From: Verrucomicrobiales bacterium
GTDB taxonomy: Bacteria > Verrucomicrobiota > Verrucomicrobiia > Verrucomicrobiales > DEV007
Length of the DNA: 64,000 nt
Assembly (NCBI GenBank): GCA_029213065.1
Contig: JARGPH010000010.1
Location: forward strand, 62,001 to 126,000
Direction: 5' to 3'
A program made the translations under genes and the position numbers. How positions within the stretch are numbered: position 1 is the stretch's first letter; the number at the start of each line of letters is the position of its first letter. Shown here one piece after another: positions 37,205 through 47,333 of the stretch. The notes under the pieces were generated by a model that made no database searches, was not told the origin of the DNA, and saw only the letters and a program-made list of their open reading frames with translations.

Positions 37205-38113
37205 ATGGAGATCGTAAACATTGACGACGAGGCCGTGGCGCGGTTGCATTTCTCGCACACCACGGAGTATCGCTACAGCGGGCCGGTGGAGTTCGGCCGG
37301 CACCGCCTTGTGATGCGTCCGCGAGAGACCCATTTCGAACGGGTCGAGCACATGAAAATCACAACCTTCCCGGAATCGAGACTGCATTGGTTTGAAGACA
37401 TCTACGGAAACATCATCGCAAGCGCCGATTTCCTGACACAATCAGACACGCTTTCGATTCAGAGTGAATTTGAAATTTGTAAGTACCTTCCCACCGAGCC
37501 GACGATCGGCGCTGAGGTATTGGCGGGTGAGGAATATCCCGTCTATTACCCCGGTCTCGAAGAGGGAGCCTCACACCTCTACCGACGCTCGGTTTACCCC
37601 ACCGAAGTCGAGGGCGTCCGCGCGTGGGTGCGTTCCCTCGGGATTCTCCCGCCGACAGGAACGCGGGGCCCCATTTTCCTATCCCTCGCATCAGCGATCA
37701 ACGAGCAGATCAACTATCAACGGCGTGAGAAGCCGGGAGTGCAGTCGCCGCTGGAAACACTCCGGAAAACCTCAGGATCGTGTCGCGACACCGCCGTCCT
37801 CATGATGGAGGCGGGCCGATGCTTCGGCTACGCGACCCGTTTCGTAAGCGGCTACCTTGAAAGTCAGAATTCGAAAGTGGGCCGGGGCTCGACGCACGCC
37901 TGGATGGAAGCCTACCTGCCTGATCGCGGCTGGACCGGCTTTGATCCTTCCATTGGCGAACAGGCCGGGGTTGGCCATGTCGCGGTTGCGGTCAGCAATC
38001 ATCCCCGCGGGGTCATGCCGATATCCGGCAGCTTCACCGGATATGGAAATAAATCGGCGGGAATGACCGTGGCAATCCACTCGAGGCGATCCGGTCCGGG
38101 CGTTCAAGAATGA
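37205..38113 (+). CDS. Transglutaminase-like protein 2
   Basis: 302 residues. The N-terminal part (about 12-100) is the bacterial transglutaminase-like N-terminal region (LHFSHTTEYRYSGPVEFGRHRLVMRPR). The catalytic core has Cys193 (TSGSCRDTAVLMMEA), His231 (STHAWMEAYLP) and Asp247 (GWTGFDPSIG), an intact triad. It differs from the preceding gene in the N-domain and in the triad context, so the two are diverged paralogues, not a recent copy. Probably co-transcribed with it. The ATG at 37205 follows GCTGAG; the ribosome site is weak. Convergent with the next gene, leaving only 5 bases between stops. Confidence 0.9.
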   Translation: MEIVNIDDEAVARLHFSHTTEYRYSGPVEFGRHRLVMRPRETHFERVEHMKITTFPESRLHWFEDIYGNIIASADFLTQSDTLSIQSEFEICKYLPTEPTIGAEVLAGEEYPVYYPGLEEGASHLYRRSVYPTEVEGVRAWVRSLGILPPTGTRGPIFLSLASAINEQINYQRREKPGVQSPLETLRKTSGSCRDTAVLMMEAGRCFGYATRFVSGYLESQNSKVGRGSTHAWMEAYLPDRGWTGFDPSIGEQAGVGHVAVAVSNHPRGVMPISGSFTGYGNKSAGMTVAIHSRRSGPGVQE

Positions 38114-38118
38114 CGTAA

Positions 38119-38673
38119 TTACTCCCCGCGCATCGCCCTGCCAATATCACCCGGCTCGTAGCCGTAAAGCTCTCCCGGTAAGTCAGGGTTGTCGATCTTG
38201 ACGAGACGCCAACTTGTCGGCAGAAAACTATCCTTTTTCCAGGTGAACGTGAACGGGCTCTTCAGTTGGTTGACGCGCTTCGTTGCCTCCTGCCCGGCGG
38301 GGCCAACCGGTTTACCGCTCACAATGAGTTTTGCGGTGACGACGGCAATCCCGTCTTCATTGATTTCGAGGGTCTGATCTTCAGCCGTCACTACCAGGGC
38401 CATAAACTGACTGCCCACATCCACGACCGCCTCGACGATCTCTTCATCCGTAAACTCCCACCGGTCGGAATATTCCTCCGAAAGCAGTCGCTGTATTCGA
38501 CTGGCACTGCGCCTCTCGATGCCCTCGATGAGAGATGCCTGCTTTTTCGCCACCGCCGTCGCAGGTCGAAACTGCAACCCGACGAAAACGAGCAAACCCA
38601 CCGCCGCAGCGGCAATCAGCATGACAATGACACGGGCGGAACCTTGTTCAGTTTTGTGTTGCGTATCTTTCAC
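38119..38673 (-). CDS. Small membrane-anchored protein, unrecognised
   Basis: About 184 residues if it starts at GTG 38673; starts further upstream would overlap the divergent Nudix gene. One transmembrane helix lies near the N-terminus (VIVMLIAAAAVGLLVFVGL), followed by a soluble domain with an alpha-beta look that resembles NTF2-like or SnoaL-type folds in layout (IEGIERRSASRIQRLLSEEYSD, then strands with FTWKKDSFLPTSWRLVKI), but this is a weak impression. The domain probably faces the periplasm. No catalytic motif is seen. The start is uncertain. Confidence 0.55.
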   Translation of the reverse strand: MKDTQHKTEQGSARVIVMLIAAAAVGLLVFVGLQFRPATAVAKKQASLIEGIERRSASRIQRLLSEEYSDRWEFTDEEIVEAVVDVGSQFMALVVTAEDQTLEINEDGIAVVTAKLIVSGKPVGPAGQEATKRVNQLKSPFTFTWKKDSFLPTSWRLVKIDNPDLPGELYGYEPGDIGRAMRGE

Positions 38674-38743
38674 TGAAGCTATGTTCTCTAAAGTGACTTT
38701 GGATGTAAATGTAAAACACTCCAAAGCTCCCCGCACACTTTCC

Positions 38744-39232
38744 ATGGCCACCTACCGCCCCAACGTTGCCGCAATCCTCCGGGACCCCGAAACAGGAAAA
38801 ATTCTTGTGGGAGAGCGCATTGATCACAAAGGCAGCTGGCAGTTCCCCCAGGGGGGCGTCGACAAAGGGGAGGACCTCATCACCGCGCTCTATCGCGAAG
38901 TGGAAGAGGAAATCGGGGTCCCGCGTGAGCTTTACACCCTCGTCGAATGTCGGACCGACTACCGTTACAAATTTCCTTCAGGCCACCTCAAGAAAGGAAG
39001 ATACTGCGGCCAGACTCAGACATACTTTCTTTGTGACTATTACGGAACCGACGAAGACTTTGACCTCGACGCACACGTTCGGGAATTCCGCCGACTGAAG
39101 TGGATCAAGCCGAAGAAATTCAAACTGTGGTGGGTGCCACGCTTCAAGCGGGAAGTGTTCCGTCGCGTCTTTCGTGATTTTTTCGGAGTGACGCGCATGG
39201 CTTCGAAGAAGCCGCCAAAGCGGAAAAAGTAA
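38744..39232 (+). CDS. rppH: Nudix hydrolase, RppH-like RNA pyrophosphohydrolase
   Basis: 162 residues. The Nudix box is complete: Gly37 to Val59, GGVDKGEDLITALYREVEEE then IGV, with Arg51, Glu52, Glu55 and Glu56. The beginning MATYRPNVAAIL and GSWQFPQGG closely resemble RppH, which removes pyrophosphate from 5'-triphosphorylated RNA and starts mRNA decay; related enzymes act on dinucleoside polyphosphates, so the substrate is not certain. The C-terminus is basic (KKPPKRKK), which would help RNA binding. The ATG at 38744 begins the conserved sequence; the frame extends upstream into antisense of the neighbouring gene. It precedes the histidine kinase by 96 bases. Confidence 0.85.
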   Translation: MATYRPNVAAILRDPETGKILVGERIDHKGSWQFPQGGVDKGEDLITALYREVEEEIGVPRELYTLVECRTDYRYKFPSGHLKKGRYCGQTQTYFLCDYYGTDEDFDLDAHVREFRRLKWIKPKKFKLWWVPRFKREVFRRVFRDFFGVTRMASKKPPKRKK

Positions 39233-39328
39233 GCCCGATGGGCATAGCCCGCTCTCCCCCGCCGTGAAAAAACTTTCTCTTTCGCCGAATACCTGAGACG
39301 ATGTAAACGTCTAAGCCCACTACCGCTC

Positions 39329-42300
39329 ATGTATTTTGGAATCCGAGGAAAAGTAGCATTGTTAGTGATGCTGGCGACAGCAGCCTGTGCCCTGCTCGTG
39401 GCGACAGCGCTCTCCCATCGCGCCACCGATATTCTGCGGGAACACGAACTGGTTGATCTCGGGGACGAGGCCTCACTGAAAGGATGGCAGATCGTCGATC
39501 AGGTGGCGGGCCTGCAGGGGGATATTCTCAGTCTCGCTTACAGTCTTCCTTTTCGCGAAGCCGTCATCAACGGGGCATCACAGCAGCAGCTCTCCACCAT
39601 GGTCAGAGGTCTTTGCCGCCATCAGTGGAAGATGCACCTGCGATTTGACATCGTCGCTTTCGAAGAAGGCGAGCAAACGTTTCAGCTCATCGAGGAAAAG
39701 GCGTCAATCGCGCGCGAGGATCTCTGGTTTCCTGAAAAAGACTCTCAGGCCGGCGAGCGCATCCACCTCTCCAATATTCGAAGGGCCATGGTAACGAGAA
39801 CGGACCTGGGTGGCTCGCAGGAACTCCAGCGAATCGAACCGGTTATCTGGGCTGTGGCGCCGTTGACTTCGCAGAACTCACAGCCCCTTTCACCTCCCAC
39901 TTACATTCGCATCATGATGTCCCTCTACACGACACCTTCGTCGAGGCACCTCTATTCGCTGGTCGACACCACGGTGAAGAAAGACGCTGAGGGAAACGTC
40001 ATCAGATCCACTCCCCTGATCCGACACGATGAGACAAAGCCCCTCAACGGTCCCAACGATACTATCTTCGAAAGCCTCAACGACAACGAAGACGTCCAAG
40101 TGGCGCTTGAAATCAGCCGGGGATTGAACAAGACCCCCGGCATCCCTGTCGCGGAACCCAAAGTGGATAAACTGCAGAAACTCGAGAATGTCCCGCTCGA
40201 AGAGCCCTACTATTTCATCGAAGGAGAACCGCGAAAAAAACTGCGCGAGGCCATCAACAGCGAGAGTGAGGAAACGCTCGACGACTTCATCGATTTACTT
40301 GAAGTGAAAATCGGAGACCTCGGACGGGCAGGAGGTTTAAAGGCAGGCGTGAAGGAACTGCGACTGCTCGCGAATTCCGCTGAGAATCTCGCGGCTCTCA
40401 AGAAGCTCGTTGAAACAGAACTCGAAACTTATTTTTGTGATGCCTACGATGGCCTCGACTGGAGAAACCGGGTCGAGTGCGACATGATCCACGCCTGGGC
40501 GGTTCGCCTCCTCGTCGGCGAAGGCGCTCTGCGCTCCGAGTATCTGCTCCAGTATGCGGTTCTCGACGACGAACTGGCTTCATCGATTGAGTATGAAATG
40601 ACAGAACTTCGCAATCTGGCACTTCTCGTCGCAGGCGGATTCGGCATCATCGGCTTCCTCATTGCGATGCACTTCATCAGGCCTTTGAAACAGATGACGA
40701 CAACGGCCCAACAGCTCACGGCCAGTCACCAGGACCGCCTTTACAAAAAGGTCGGTGTCCTCGCGCGGACCCTCGACATCAAACGGCGTGACGAAGTCGG
40801 CGATATCGCCCGGGCATCAAAGCGGCTCTTTGAAGAGCTCATCGCCTCGCAAAATGAACTCGAGGAACGAGTCAACGAACGAACTCTTGAGCTGCGGAGA
40901 AGTTACTCGGAACTGGAAACAGCGAACGAAAAACTCATGAGCCTGAGCCATGAGAAAGACGCCTTTGTTGCCAAAGTGAGCCATGATCTAAGGCAACCTC
41001 TCAACGCCATTTTTCTGCAGGTCGAGGCGTTGAAACTTTCCGATCTCGATGAAATGCAGAAATCGGATGTCCAGCGTATCCACGACCACGCCGCGAGGGA
41101 ATTGAATCTCGTGAATGACATTCTCGAGTATCAGAAAATCATTATGGGAGCGGAAACGCTCAGCAAAGACACCATTGAAGTCGCCAAACTCATCCACGAC
41201 CTTGAGGAAAGCCACGAACCGTCGCTGCGGGGAAAAGAGGTGAAAATGGAAACGGGGCACGCCAAAGATATCGGGAGTCTCGTCGCAGACGATCGCCGCG
41301 TTCGCCAGATCCTCGGCAACCTCGTCGGGAATGCCTGTAAATTCACCAGGGAAGGCACCGTGACGGTCGATGCGCGTCCGCGGGAGATTAACGGCGACGA
41401 GTGGGTCGAATTTACCGTCACCGACACGGGCCGGGGAATGAGTCCTGACGAGCAGGCGAAGGCATTTGTTCCCTTCGTATCCAACAAAAAAGACAACGCC
41501 GGCGGCAGTGGCCTCGGACTCTCAATCTGTAAGGAACTTGTCTCCCAGATGGGAGGAAAAATCGGATTCGTCTCCGAGCTGGGAAAAGGCACCCATTTCA
41601 GCATTTTTCTTCCCCGGAAACCCTCATCAGAACACTACGATCCCCCGAAGGAACTCTCCCTCCCCGCATCGCTGGCACTGCCGACCGAAGACAACGGAAA
41701 AGAAATCGACTCCGTTAAAGGCGGCGGGACCATCCTCGTGATTGATGACGACAGGAAAGTCAGAGAACTGCTTGGCCGTATACTTGAGCACGACGGCTAT
41801 CGCGTTTTGGAAGCGGCCGACGGTGCCTCCGGCCTCGAAATGGCTCACACCCATCACCCCGATGCGATCACACTCGACGTCGTCATGCCGGGTGGGAAGG
41901 ACGGATGGGATGTCCTTCGGGAATTGAAAGAATCGCCAATCACCAATTCCATCCCCGTCATCATGGTCTCGGTCATGGCCGAACAGGAAAACGGGCTCGC
42001 TCTCGATGTTGAAGATTATCTCGTAAAGCCGATCGATGTGGATCGTCTCGGACGGGTTATCTCCCGGATCACCGCGCGGATTCCCCAACGGAATATTCTC
42101 CTCGTCGATGACGAACAGGATTCTCTCGACTCGCTCTCACGAATCCTTGAGAACGAAGGCTGGCACCCGACTCTGGCGCACGACGGGCAGGAGGCACTGG
42201 ATATTCTCGAGAAAACCCGCCCCGCCGCCATCGTCCTCGACCTGCTGATGCCGGGAATGGACGGTTTTGAATTCCTTCAACACGTCCAATGTGATCCGAA

Positions 42301-42466
42301 ACTCAGATCCATTCCCGTCATCGTCATGAGCGGTAAAGAGCCCGACGAATCAGAACAGGAATTTCTTGAGAAACGGGTCACGGCAGTTCTCAGAAAGGGG
42401 AGCAACTCGACAAAAGATCTTCTCGCCAACATCAACGAACGCATCCGCTCGAGTCGAATAGAATAG
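39329..42466 (+). CDS. Hybrid sensor histidine kinase with two receiver domains
   Basis: 1,045 residues. A first membrane helix (about 7-28), a large extracytoplasmic sensor region (about 30-430) and a second helix (about 432-452) frame a periplasmic sensor. A HAMP domain follows (RPLKQMTTTAQQLTA), then a coiled coil. The HisKA phospho-acceptor is His552 in KVSHDLRQPLNAI. The ATPase domain has NACKF, DTGRGM and GSGLGLSICKELV. Receiver 1 has the acceptor Asp850 (ITLDVVMPG) and receiver 2 has Asp971 (IVLDLLMPGMDG), both with the acidic pairs (VIDDD, LVDDE); receiver 2 ends with RKG in place of the usual KP. No output regulator is adjacent, so the phosphate must go to an unlinked partner. The signal is unknown. 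Confidence 0.92.
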   Translation: MYFGIRGKVALLVMLATAACALLVATALSHRATDILREHELVDLGDEASLKGWQIVDQVAGLQGDILSLAYSLPFREAVINGASQQQLSTMVRGLCRHQWKMHLRFDIVAFEEGEQTFQLIEEKASIAREDLWFPEKDSQAGERIHLSNIRRAMVTRTDLGGSQELQRIEPVIWAVAPLTSQNSQPLSPPTYIRIMMSLYTTPSSRHLYSLVDTTVKKDAEGNVIRSTPLIRHDETKPLNGPNDTIFESLNDNEDVQVALEISRGLNKTPGIPVAEPKVDKLQKLENVPLEEPYYFIEGEPRKKLREAINSESEETLDDFIDLLEVKIGDLGRAGGLKAGVKELRLLANSAENLAALKKLVETELETYFCDAYDGLDWRNRVECDMIHAWAVRLLVGEGALRSEYLLQYAVLDDELASSIEYEMTELRNLALLVAGGFGIIGFLIAMHFIRPLKQMTTTAQQLTASHQDRLYKKVGVLARTLDIKRRDEVGDIARASKRLFEELIASQNELEERVNERTLELRRSYSELETANEKLMSLSHEKDAFVAKVSHDLRQPLNAIFLQVEALKLSDLDEMQKSDVQRIHDHAARELNLVNDILEYQKIIMGAETLSKDTIEVAKLIHDLEESHEPSLRGKEVKMETGHAKDIGSLVADDRRVRQILGNLVGNACKFTREGTVTVDARPREINGDEWVEFTVTDTGRGMSPDEQAKAFVPFVSNKKDNAGGSGLGLSICKELVSQMGGKIGFVSELGKGTHFSIFLPRKPSSEHYDPPKELSLPASLALPTEDNGKEIDSVKGGGTILVIDDDRKVRELLGRILEHDGYRVLEAADGASGLEMAHTHHPDAITLDVVMPGGKDGWDVLRELKESPITNSIPVIMVSVMAEQENGLALDVEDYLVKPIDVDRLGRVISRITARIPQRNILLVDDEQDSLDSLSRILENEGWHPTLAHDGQEALDILEKTRPAAIVLDLLMPGMDGFEFLQHVQCDPKLRSIPVIVMSGKEPDESEQEFLEKRVTAVLRKGSNSTKDLLANINERIRSSRIE

Positions 42467-42716
42467 AAATCCGCCCCCTCCCCCTGCTGGAAACGAGACC
42501 GTCCGGCAACAAAAACCTCGCAGATCCAAGGCTCGGAACAGGTTCGCTGACTGGCTCTGGATCAACAGGTCAGCGCGATAAAAGCCCCTCGGAAAACTTC
42601 CATTTTTCAACAACCGGCTCCTAATTCCCTCAGATAAAGAAGCTTCCATCTTGAACGGGGACAATTAAACGAGGTCGAAAAGGCGCATTTATTTAGGCAA
42701 AAACCGAATTCTCGGT

Positions 42717-42746
42717 TGCCAATGGTGCGCTTTGAATAACTATACC
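42717..42746 (+). promoter_or_regulatory. Possible promoter of the EF-G gene
   Basis: TTGCCA (42717-42722) and CTATAC (42741-42746) are spaced by 18 bases, 36 bases before the ATG. A small hairpin AACCGA...TCGGTT overlaps the -35 region. AAGGA lies 5 bases before the start. The rest of the 315-base gap from 42467 shows no gene or structured RNA that I can support. Confidence 0.35.
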
Positions 42747-42781
42747 GGCTAATAAAACGGTTCAATTTAGACTAAAGGACG

Positions 42782-44878
42782 ATGAAAGACCTCTCCAAAT
42801 ACAGAAACATTGGTATTTTTGCCCACGTTGATGCGGGTAAGACAACCACGACTGAGCGTATCCTCAAGCTCACAGGTAGAATCCACAAAACCGGTGAGGT
42901 GCACGACGGTGCAGCTACAACAGACTTCATGGAGCAGGAGCAGGAGCGTGGTATCACGATTCAGTCCGCTGCGACGACATGTTTCTGGGACAAGCACCGT
43001 TTCAATATCATTGATACTCCCGGTCACGTTGACTTCACCATTGAGGTTTATCGTTCACTGAAAGTTCTCGATGGCGGTGTTGGAGTGTTCTGCGGATCCG
43101 GAGGTGTTGAGCCTCAGTCCGAGACGAACTGGCGTTACGCGAATGACTCGGGTGTTGCCCGTGTTATCCTCGTTAACAAGCTCGACCGAATCGGTGCAGA
43201 CTTTTACAATGTTGTTAAGCAGGTGAAAGAAGTGCTCGGTGCCAAGCCTCTCGTCATGGTTCTTCCAATCGGAATCGAAGATGACTTCAAAGGCGTCGTC
43301 GATCTCCTCTCCCGTAAAGCATGGGTATGGGATGATACAGGTCTTCCTGAGAACTACGAAATTCAGGACGTTCCTGCCGACATGGTCGACAAAGTCGAGC
43401 AGTATCGCAACGAACTCATCGAAACGGCTGTTGAGCAGGACGACGAAGTCATGGAGGCATACCTCGAAGGTAAAGAGCCGGACATCGACACGATCAAGCG
43501 ATGCATCCGCAAAGGAACCATCGATCTTGAGTTCTTCCCCACTTACTGCGGATCAGCATTCAAAAACAAAGGTATCCAGCTTCTCCTCAATGCGGTTGTT
43601 GATTACCTTCCAAGCCCGACAGAAGTGAAGCCTCAGCCTGAAGTCGACCTCGAAGGTAACGAAACAGGCGCATACGCGATTGTCGATGTGAACAAGCCAC
43701 TCCGTGCGCTTGCTTTCAAAATCATGGATGACCAGTATGGAGCGCTTACTTTCACACGAGTTTACTCGGGTAGCCTTCAGAAAGGCGACACGATCCTGAA
43801 CACTTTCACCGGTAAAACCGAGCGTATCGGCCGTATCGTCGAGATGCACGCTGATTCCCGTGAAGATCGCGACAGCGCGAGCGCAGGTGACATCGTAGCC
43901 CTCGTTGGCCTCAAGAATGTTCAGACCGGTCACACCCTCTGTGACCCGAAAGATCCCGCGACTCTGGAGCCAATGGTGTTCCCGGATCCCGTTATCTCGA
44001 TTGCTGTGGCACCGAAAGACAAAGCCGCTTCCGAGAAGCTCGGTGAAGCGATCGGTAAAATGGTTCGTGAAGATCCTTCGTTCTATGTTGAAACCGATGT
44101 CGAAACCGGTGAAACGATTCTCAAAGGAATGGGTGAGCTTCACCTCGACATTAAGATCGACATCCTCAAGAGAACACACGGTGTTGAAGTGGAAGTGGGC
44201 GCACCTCAGGTGGCCTACCGTGAAACAATCACCCAGCGCGTTGAGGATTCCTACACTCACAAGAAGCAGTCCGGTGGTTCCGGTCAGTTCGGTAAGATCG
44301 ACTACATCATCGAGCCCCTCGAACCCGGTAGCGAAGGCTTCGAGTTCGAATCTAAAGTGGTTGGTGGTAACGTTCCTAAAGAATACTGGCCTGCGATTGA
44401 GAAAGGCTTCCGCCTTTCCAAGGACAAAGGTGTTCTTGCCGGCTTCCCAATGCTCGACTTCAAAGTAACCCTCGTTGACGGTGGATTCCACGCCGTCGAC
44501 TCCTCAGCTGTTGCTTTCGAAATCGCCGCTAAGTCTGCTTACCGCCAGTCCATTCCAAAGGCCGGTCCTCAGTTGCTTGAGCCGATCATGAAACTGGACG
44601 TATTCACTCCGGAAGATCACGTCGGTGATGTCATCGGCGACCTTAACCGTCGCCGCGGAATGATTAAGAGCCAGGATTCGACAGCTACCGGCGTTCGCGT
44701 CAAAGCGGATGCTCCACTCAGTGAGATGTTCGGATACATCGGTGACCTTCGTACCATGACCTCCGGTCGTGGTCAGTTCTCGATGGAATTCTCACACTAC
44801 GCACCTTGCCCACGAAACATCTCTGAAGAGATCGTCGCCAAGGCCGTCGCTGAGAAAGAGGCGAAAGACAACAGCTAA
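42782..44878 (+). CDS. fusA: Elongation factor G, EF-G2 type
   Basis: 698 residues, a full translational GTPase. G1 is [11 protein letters not shown] (about 14-24), G2 region is [16 protein letters not shown]3 is DTPGH and G4 is NKLD. Domains II-V are complete, with domain [13 protein letters not shown] and the end [14 protein letters not shown]. The G-domain wording [20 protein letters not shown] is what I associate with the second EF-G (EF-G2/FusA2) of gammaproteobacteria more than with the str-operon EF-G. Consistent with that, it is alone: no rpsL, rpsG or tuf beside it. Codon use is striking, with GGT, CGT and GTT preferred much more than in neighbours, a sign of high expression or of a different origin. 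A strong terminator follows. Confidence 0.9.
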   Translation: MKDLSKYRNIGIFAHVDAGKTTTTERILKLTGRIHKTGEVHDGAATTDFMEQEQERGITIQSAATTCFWDKHRFNIIDTPGHVDFTIEVYRSLKVLDGGVGVFCGSGGVEPQSETNWRYANDSGVARVILVNKLDRIGADFYNVVKQVKEVLGAKPLVMVLPIGIEDDFKGVVDLLSRKAWVWDDTGLPENYEIQDVPADMVDKVEQYRNELIETAVEQDDEVMEAYLEGKEPDIDTIKRCIRKGTIDLEFFPTYCGSAFKNKGIQLLLNAVVDYLPSPTEVKPQPEVDLEGNETGAYAIVDVNKPLRALAFKIMDDQYGALTFTRVYSGSLQKGDTILNTFTGKTERIGRIVEMHADSREDRDSASAGDIVALVGLKNVQTGHTLCDPKDPATLEPMVFPDPVISIAVAPKDKAASEKLGEAIGKMVREDPSFYVETDVETGETILKGMGELHLDIKIDILKRTHGVEVEVGAPQVAYRETITQRVEDSYTHKKQSGGSGQFGKIDYIIEPLEPGSEGFEFESKVVGGNVPKEYWPAIEKGFRLSKDKGVLAGFPMLDFKVTLVDGGFHAVDSSAVAFEIAAKSAYRQSIPKAGPQLLEPIMKLDVFTPEDHVGDVIGDLNRRRGMIKSQDSTATGVRVKADAPLSEMFGYIGDLRTMTSGRGQFSMEFSHYAPCPRNISEEIVAKAVAEKEAKDNS

Positions 44879-44902
44879 GCGATTGTCATAAAACAAGATT
44901 CC

Positions 44903-44935
44903 AAAAAGCCGGGCCTGACCGCCCGGCTTTTTTTG
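44903..44935 (+). terminator. Rho-independent terminator of the EF-G gene
   Basis: AGCCGGGC and GCCCGGCT form an 8-bp stem with a 6-base loop, followed by seven T, 25 bases after the stop codon. A run of five A on the left could allow use in the other direction too. Confidence 0.93.
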
Positions 44936-45006
44936 TGCCCCGCTACCCGGATGATGCATGAATCGGCTTCCCCGCATCATGGCAACCAGGGGCAATGGCA
45001 GAACAG

Positions 45007-45039
45007 AAAAAGGCACCGACATTGCTGTCGGCGCCTTTC
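45007..45039 (-). terminator. Rho-independent terminator of the gene at 45069
   Basis: On the minus strand AAAGGCGCCGACA and TGTCGGTGCCTTTTT form a long stem with one G-T type mismatch, a 4-base loop and a T-tract, about 30 bases after the stop. Confidence 0.9.
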
Positions 45040-45068
45040 TTCAACTAAACGACTATGAGAAAGATAAA

Positions 45069-45551
45069 TTAAGCGGCAATCGGCTGTTCGAGAACATCGA
45101 GACGGAGACGGGACCAACCGACTTGTGACCCATCGGAGTCAGCCTCCTGACCGACGAAAGCGACCAGTTTGGCATTGCCTTCAAGAGCGAACGCAGGATA
45201 GAGGAAAATCTCACCGAGAATACGAACACTGCAGACGAAATTTTTGCCGAAGCGATACAGAGTGAGATCGCATGGAACCGGCTCACCCGGGCTCAGAGGG
45301 GCCTTGGAGAGATAACCAATCACCTCACCTCCGTTACTGAGATCGCAGACCTCACCGGTCGCGGGGTAAATCGCAACCGTGATCCCGTTTTTGCGGCTCT
45401 CATCCTGAATTCCCACCACGATGCGCCGGGTGACACGGGCAGGCTCAAGATCAACTTTGAAGCTGACTTCAGCATTCGGTTGGTCAACGTTCGGGGTCTC
45501 GCCAAGCTTTTCGATCGTAAACTGGCTAAGATCAGGAGTAGAAAAATTCAT
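45069..45551 (-). CDS. Small cytoplasmic protein, unrecognised
   Basis: 160 residues without a signal peptide or membrane helix. The composition suggests an all-beta fold: short alternating strands such as EVSFKVDLEP, RRIVVGIQDE, ITVAIYPATGEVCDL and GEIFLYPAFAL. Two Cys are present in the C-terminal half. I recognise no family. The ATG at 45551 is supported by a single open frame with a strong terminator after it. The 249 bases upstream to rarA are notably AT-rich and must contain the promoters of both divergent genes. The concanavalin-like strand pattern could mean a carbohydrate-binding-type sandwich, but that is only an impression. Confidence 0.65.
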   Translation of the reverse strand: MNFSTPDLSQFTIEKLGETPNVDQPNAEVSFKVDLEPARVTRRIVVGIQDESRKNGITVAIYPATGEVCDLSNGGEVIGYLSKAPLSPGEPVPCDLTLYRFGKNFVCSVRILGEIFLYPAFALEGNAKLVAFVGQEADSDGSQVGWSRLRLDVLEQPIAA

Positions 45552-45800
45552 GGGATTGTGGGAATGAATGTTTAGTAAAACGGGTAAAGAAGGATCTCTT
45601 TATTTTTAAAAACTTTACGTTATTTACTACGGAAATACAAACAAATTATTGTAATTATTGAAAATTTTAGAAATTTACAGCGTTTTCACCGGCGAATGAG
45701 CCTCTTTTATGGCTATTCTAAGAAACGGCCCCGTTACGAAAGGGCTGGATAGAGGTCCCCGGACGCCGTATGAATGACCTTCTGAAACGAAAATTGCGTA

Positions 45801-47201
45801 ATGGAAGATGATTTGTTCAACGAGTCTGGCGGGGACGATGCTGACGAAAGCGGAACTGGAGCCTCCGGACCGCACAAGGTCGATCCGACAATGCCTCTCG
45901 CTGCGCGGATGCGGCCGCGTAATCTGGATGAGTATGTTGGACAGAAGCACATTCTCGGAGAGGGAAAGCTTCTCAGGCGCGCGATCGAGGCCGACCGATT
46001 TACCTCTCTTATCTTCTACGGTCCCCCCGGAGTGGGAAAAACGAGTCTCGCTGAATTGATCGCGCAGAGAACCGAATCACGGTTCATCAACCTTTCCGGC
46101 GTGGAGAGCAACGTCGCCGAAATCCGCAAGGCCGTGGAGGGAGCCCGCCAGTTTCAGCGAACCCGCAACGAGATCACAACCCTTTTCGTGGATGAGATCC
46201 ATCGCTTCAACAAATCCCAGCAGGATGTTCTCCTTCCCCACATCGAACGCGGCACCGTGCGATTCATCGGAGCCACAACGCACAATCCCTACTTCTATAT
46301 TAACAGCCCGCTTGTTTCACGGAGTCAGGTCTTCCAACTCGAACCACTCACCGAAGAGGATCTTCTTGAATTGCTGAACGCGGCCGTCTCCGATCCCGAA
46401 AGAGGGTTCGGGAAGAAAGAGATTACACTACACAGCGACGCAGCGGCTCACCTCGTGACGATGTGTGATGGTGACGCCAGAAAATTACTCACCTCATTCG
46501 AGCTCGCCATTCTCACGACAGACCCCGATGAAGAAACCGGCGAGACACTCATCGACCTCGAAGTCGCCGAAGACTCGATCCAGCGAAAGAGCGTCGTCTA
46601 CGATGCCGACGGTGACGCTCACTATGATACCATCAGCGCTTTCATCAAATCGATGAGAGGCTGCGATCCTGACGCCGCGCTCTACTGGCTCGCGAAAATG
46701 CTCTATGCGGGGGAGGACATTCGCTTCATCGCCCGTCGTCTTGTCATATCAGCGAGTGAAGATGTGGGCATGGCGGACTCGAATGCCCTTCGCGTTGCCG
46801 TCGCCGCACAGCAGGCGGTCGAGTTTATCGGAATGCCCGAGGCCCGTGTTCCCCTTGCCCACGCCACCGTCTATATTGCAACGGCGCCGAAGAGCAATCG
46901 GGCCTACGCAGGAATCAACGCCGCCCTCGCGGATGTGAAAGACGGCAGAACTCTCGCTGTGCCACCTCACCTCCGAACAAGATCGAACAAGAAAATCGGC
47001 GAGGAAGGCGGAACGATCAAAGAAGGCGAAGCCGTCTATCACTACGGGCACGACGCGGAAGACGGCTACAGTCCCCAGGCTTACCTACCGGAGGGAAAAC
47101 GCTACTACGAGCCCTCTCAAAACGGACTCGAACAACGAGTCGCGGAACGGCTCGATCACTGGCGGGCCAGATTCGAAGAAAGTCGCAAAGGGTCTCAATA
47201 G
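45801..47201 (+). CDS. rarA: Replication-associated recombination protein A
   Basis: A 466-residue AAA+ ATPase (RarA/MgsA, WRNIP1 relatives) that acts at stalled replication forks. Walker A is GPPGVGKT (74-81), Walker B is LFVDEIHRF (128-136), sensor 1 is GATTHNPYF, and arginine-finger region SRSQVF follows. The typical C-terminal tetramer domain is visible ([29 protein letters not shown], and [15 protein letters not shown] near the end). There is an extra acidic N-terminal extension of about 30 residues ([15 protein letters not shown]) before [10 protein letters not shown], the usual beginning; a start at Met31 is possible, but the ATG at 45801 is the only one preceding it in frame. Confidence 0.96.
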   Translation: MEDDLFNESGGDDADESGTGASGPHKVDPTMPLAARMRPRNLDEYVGQKHILGEGKLLRRAIEADRFTSLIFYGPPGVGKTSLAELIAQRTESRFINLSGVESNVAEIRKAVEGARQFQRTRNEITTLFVDEIHRFNKSQQDVLLPHIERGTVRFIGATTHNPYFYINSPLVSRSQVFQLEPLTEEDLLELLNAAVSDPERGFGKKEITLHSDAAAHLVTMCDGDARKLLTSFELAILTTDPDEETGETLIDLEVAEDSIQRKSVVYDADGDAHYDTISAFIKSMRGCDPDAALYWLAKMLYAGEDIRFIARRLVISASEDVGMADSNALRVAVAAQQAVEFIGMPEARVPLAHATVYIATAPKSNRAYAGINAALADVKDGRTLAVPPHLRTRSNKKIGEEGGTIKEGEAVYHYGHDAEDGYSPQAYLPEGKRYYEPSQNGLEQRVAERLDHWRARFEESRKGSQ

Positions 47202-47333
47202 CCTGTTTATCCGGAGAAACACCGGGCGGAACCACTCCCGCCAGGCTTATCAAATTTTGATACTCGCTGGAAAAATTCCAATGAGAGCATCTTTTGGACG
47301 GTAATTGGTCGTAATTTCTGTTACAACCATATC

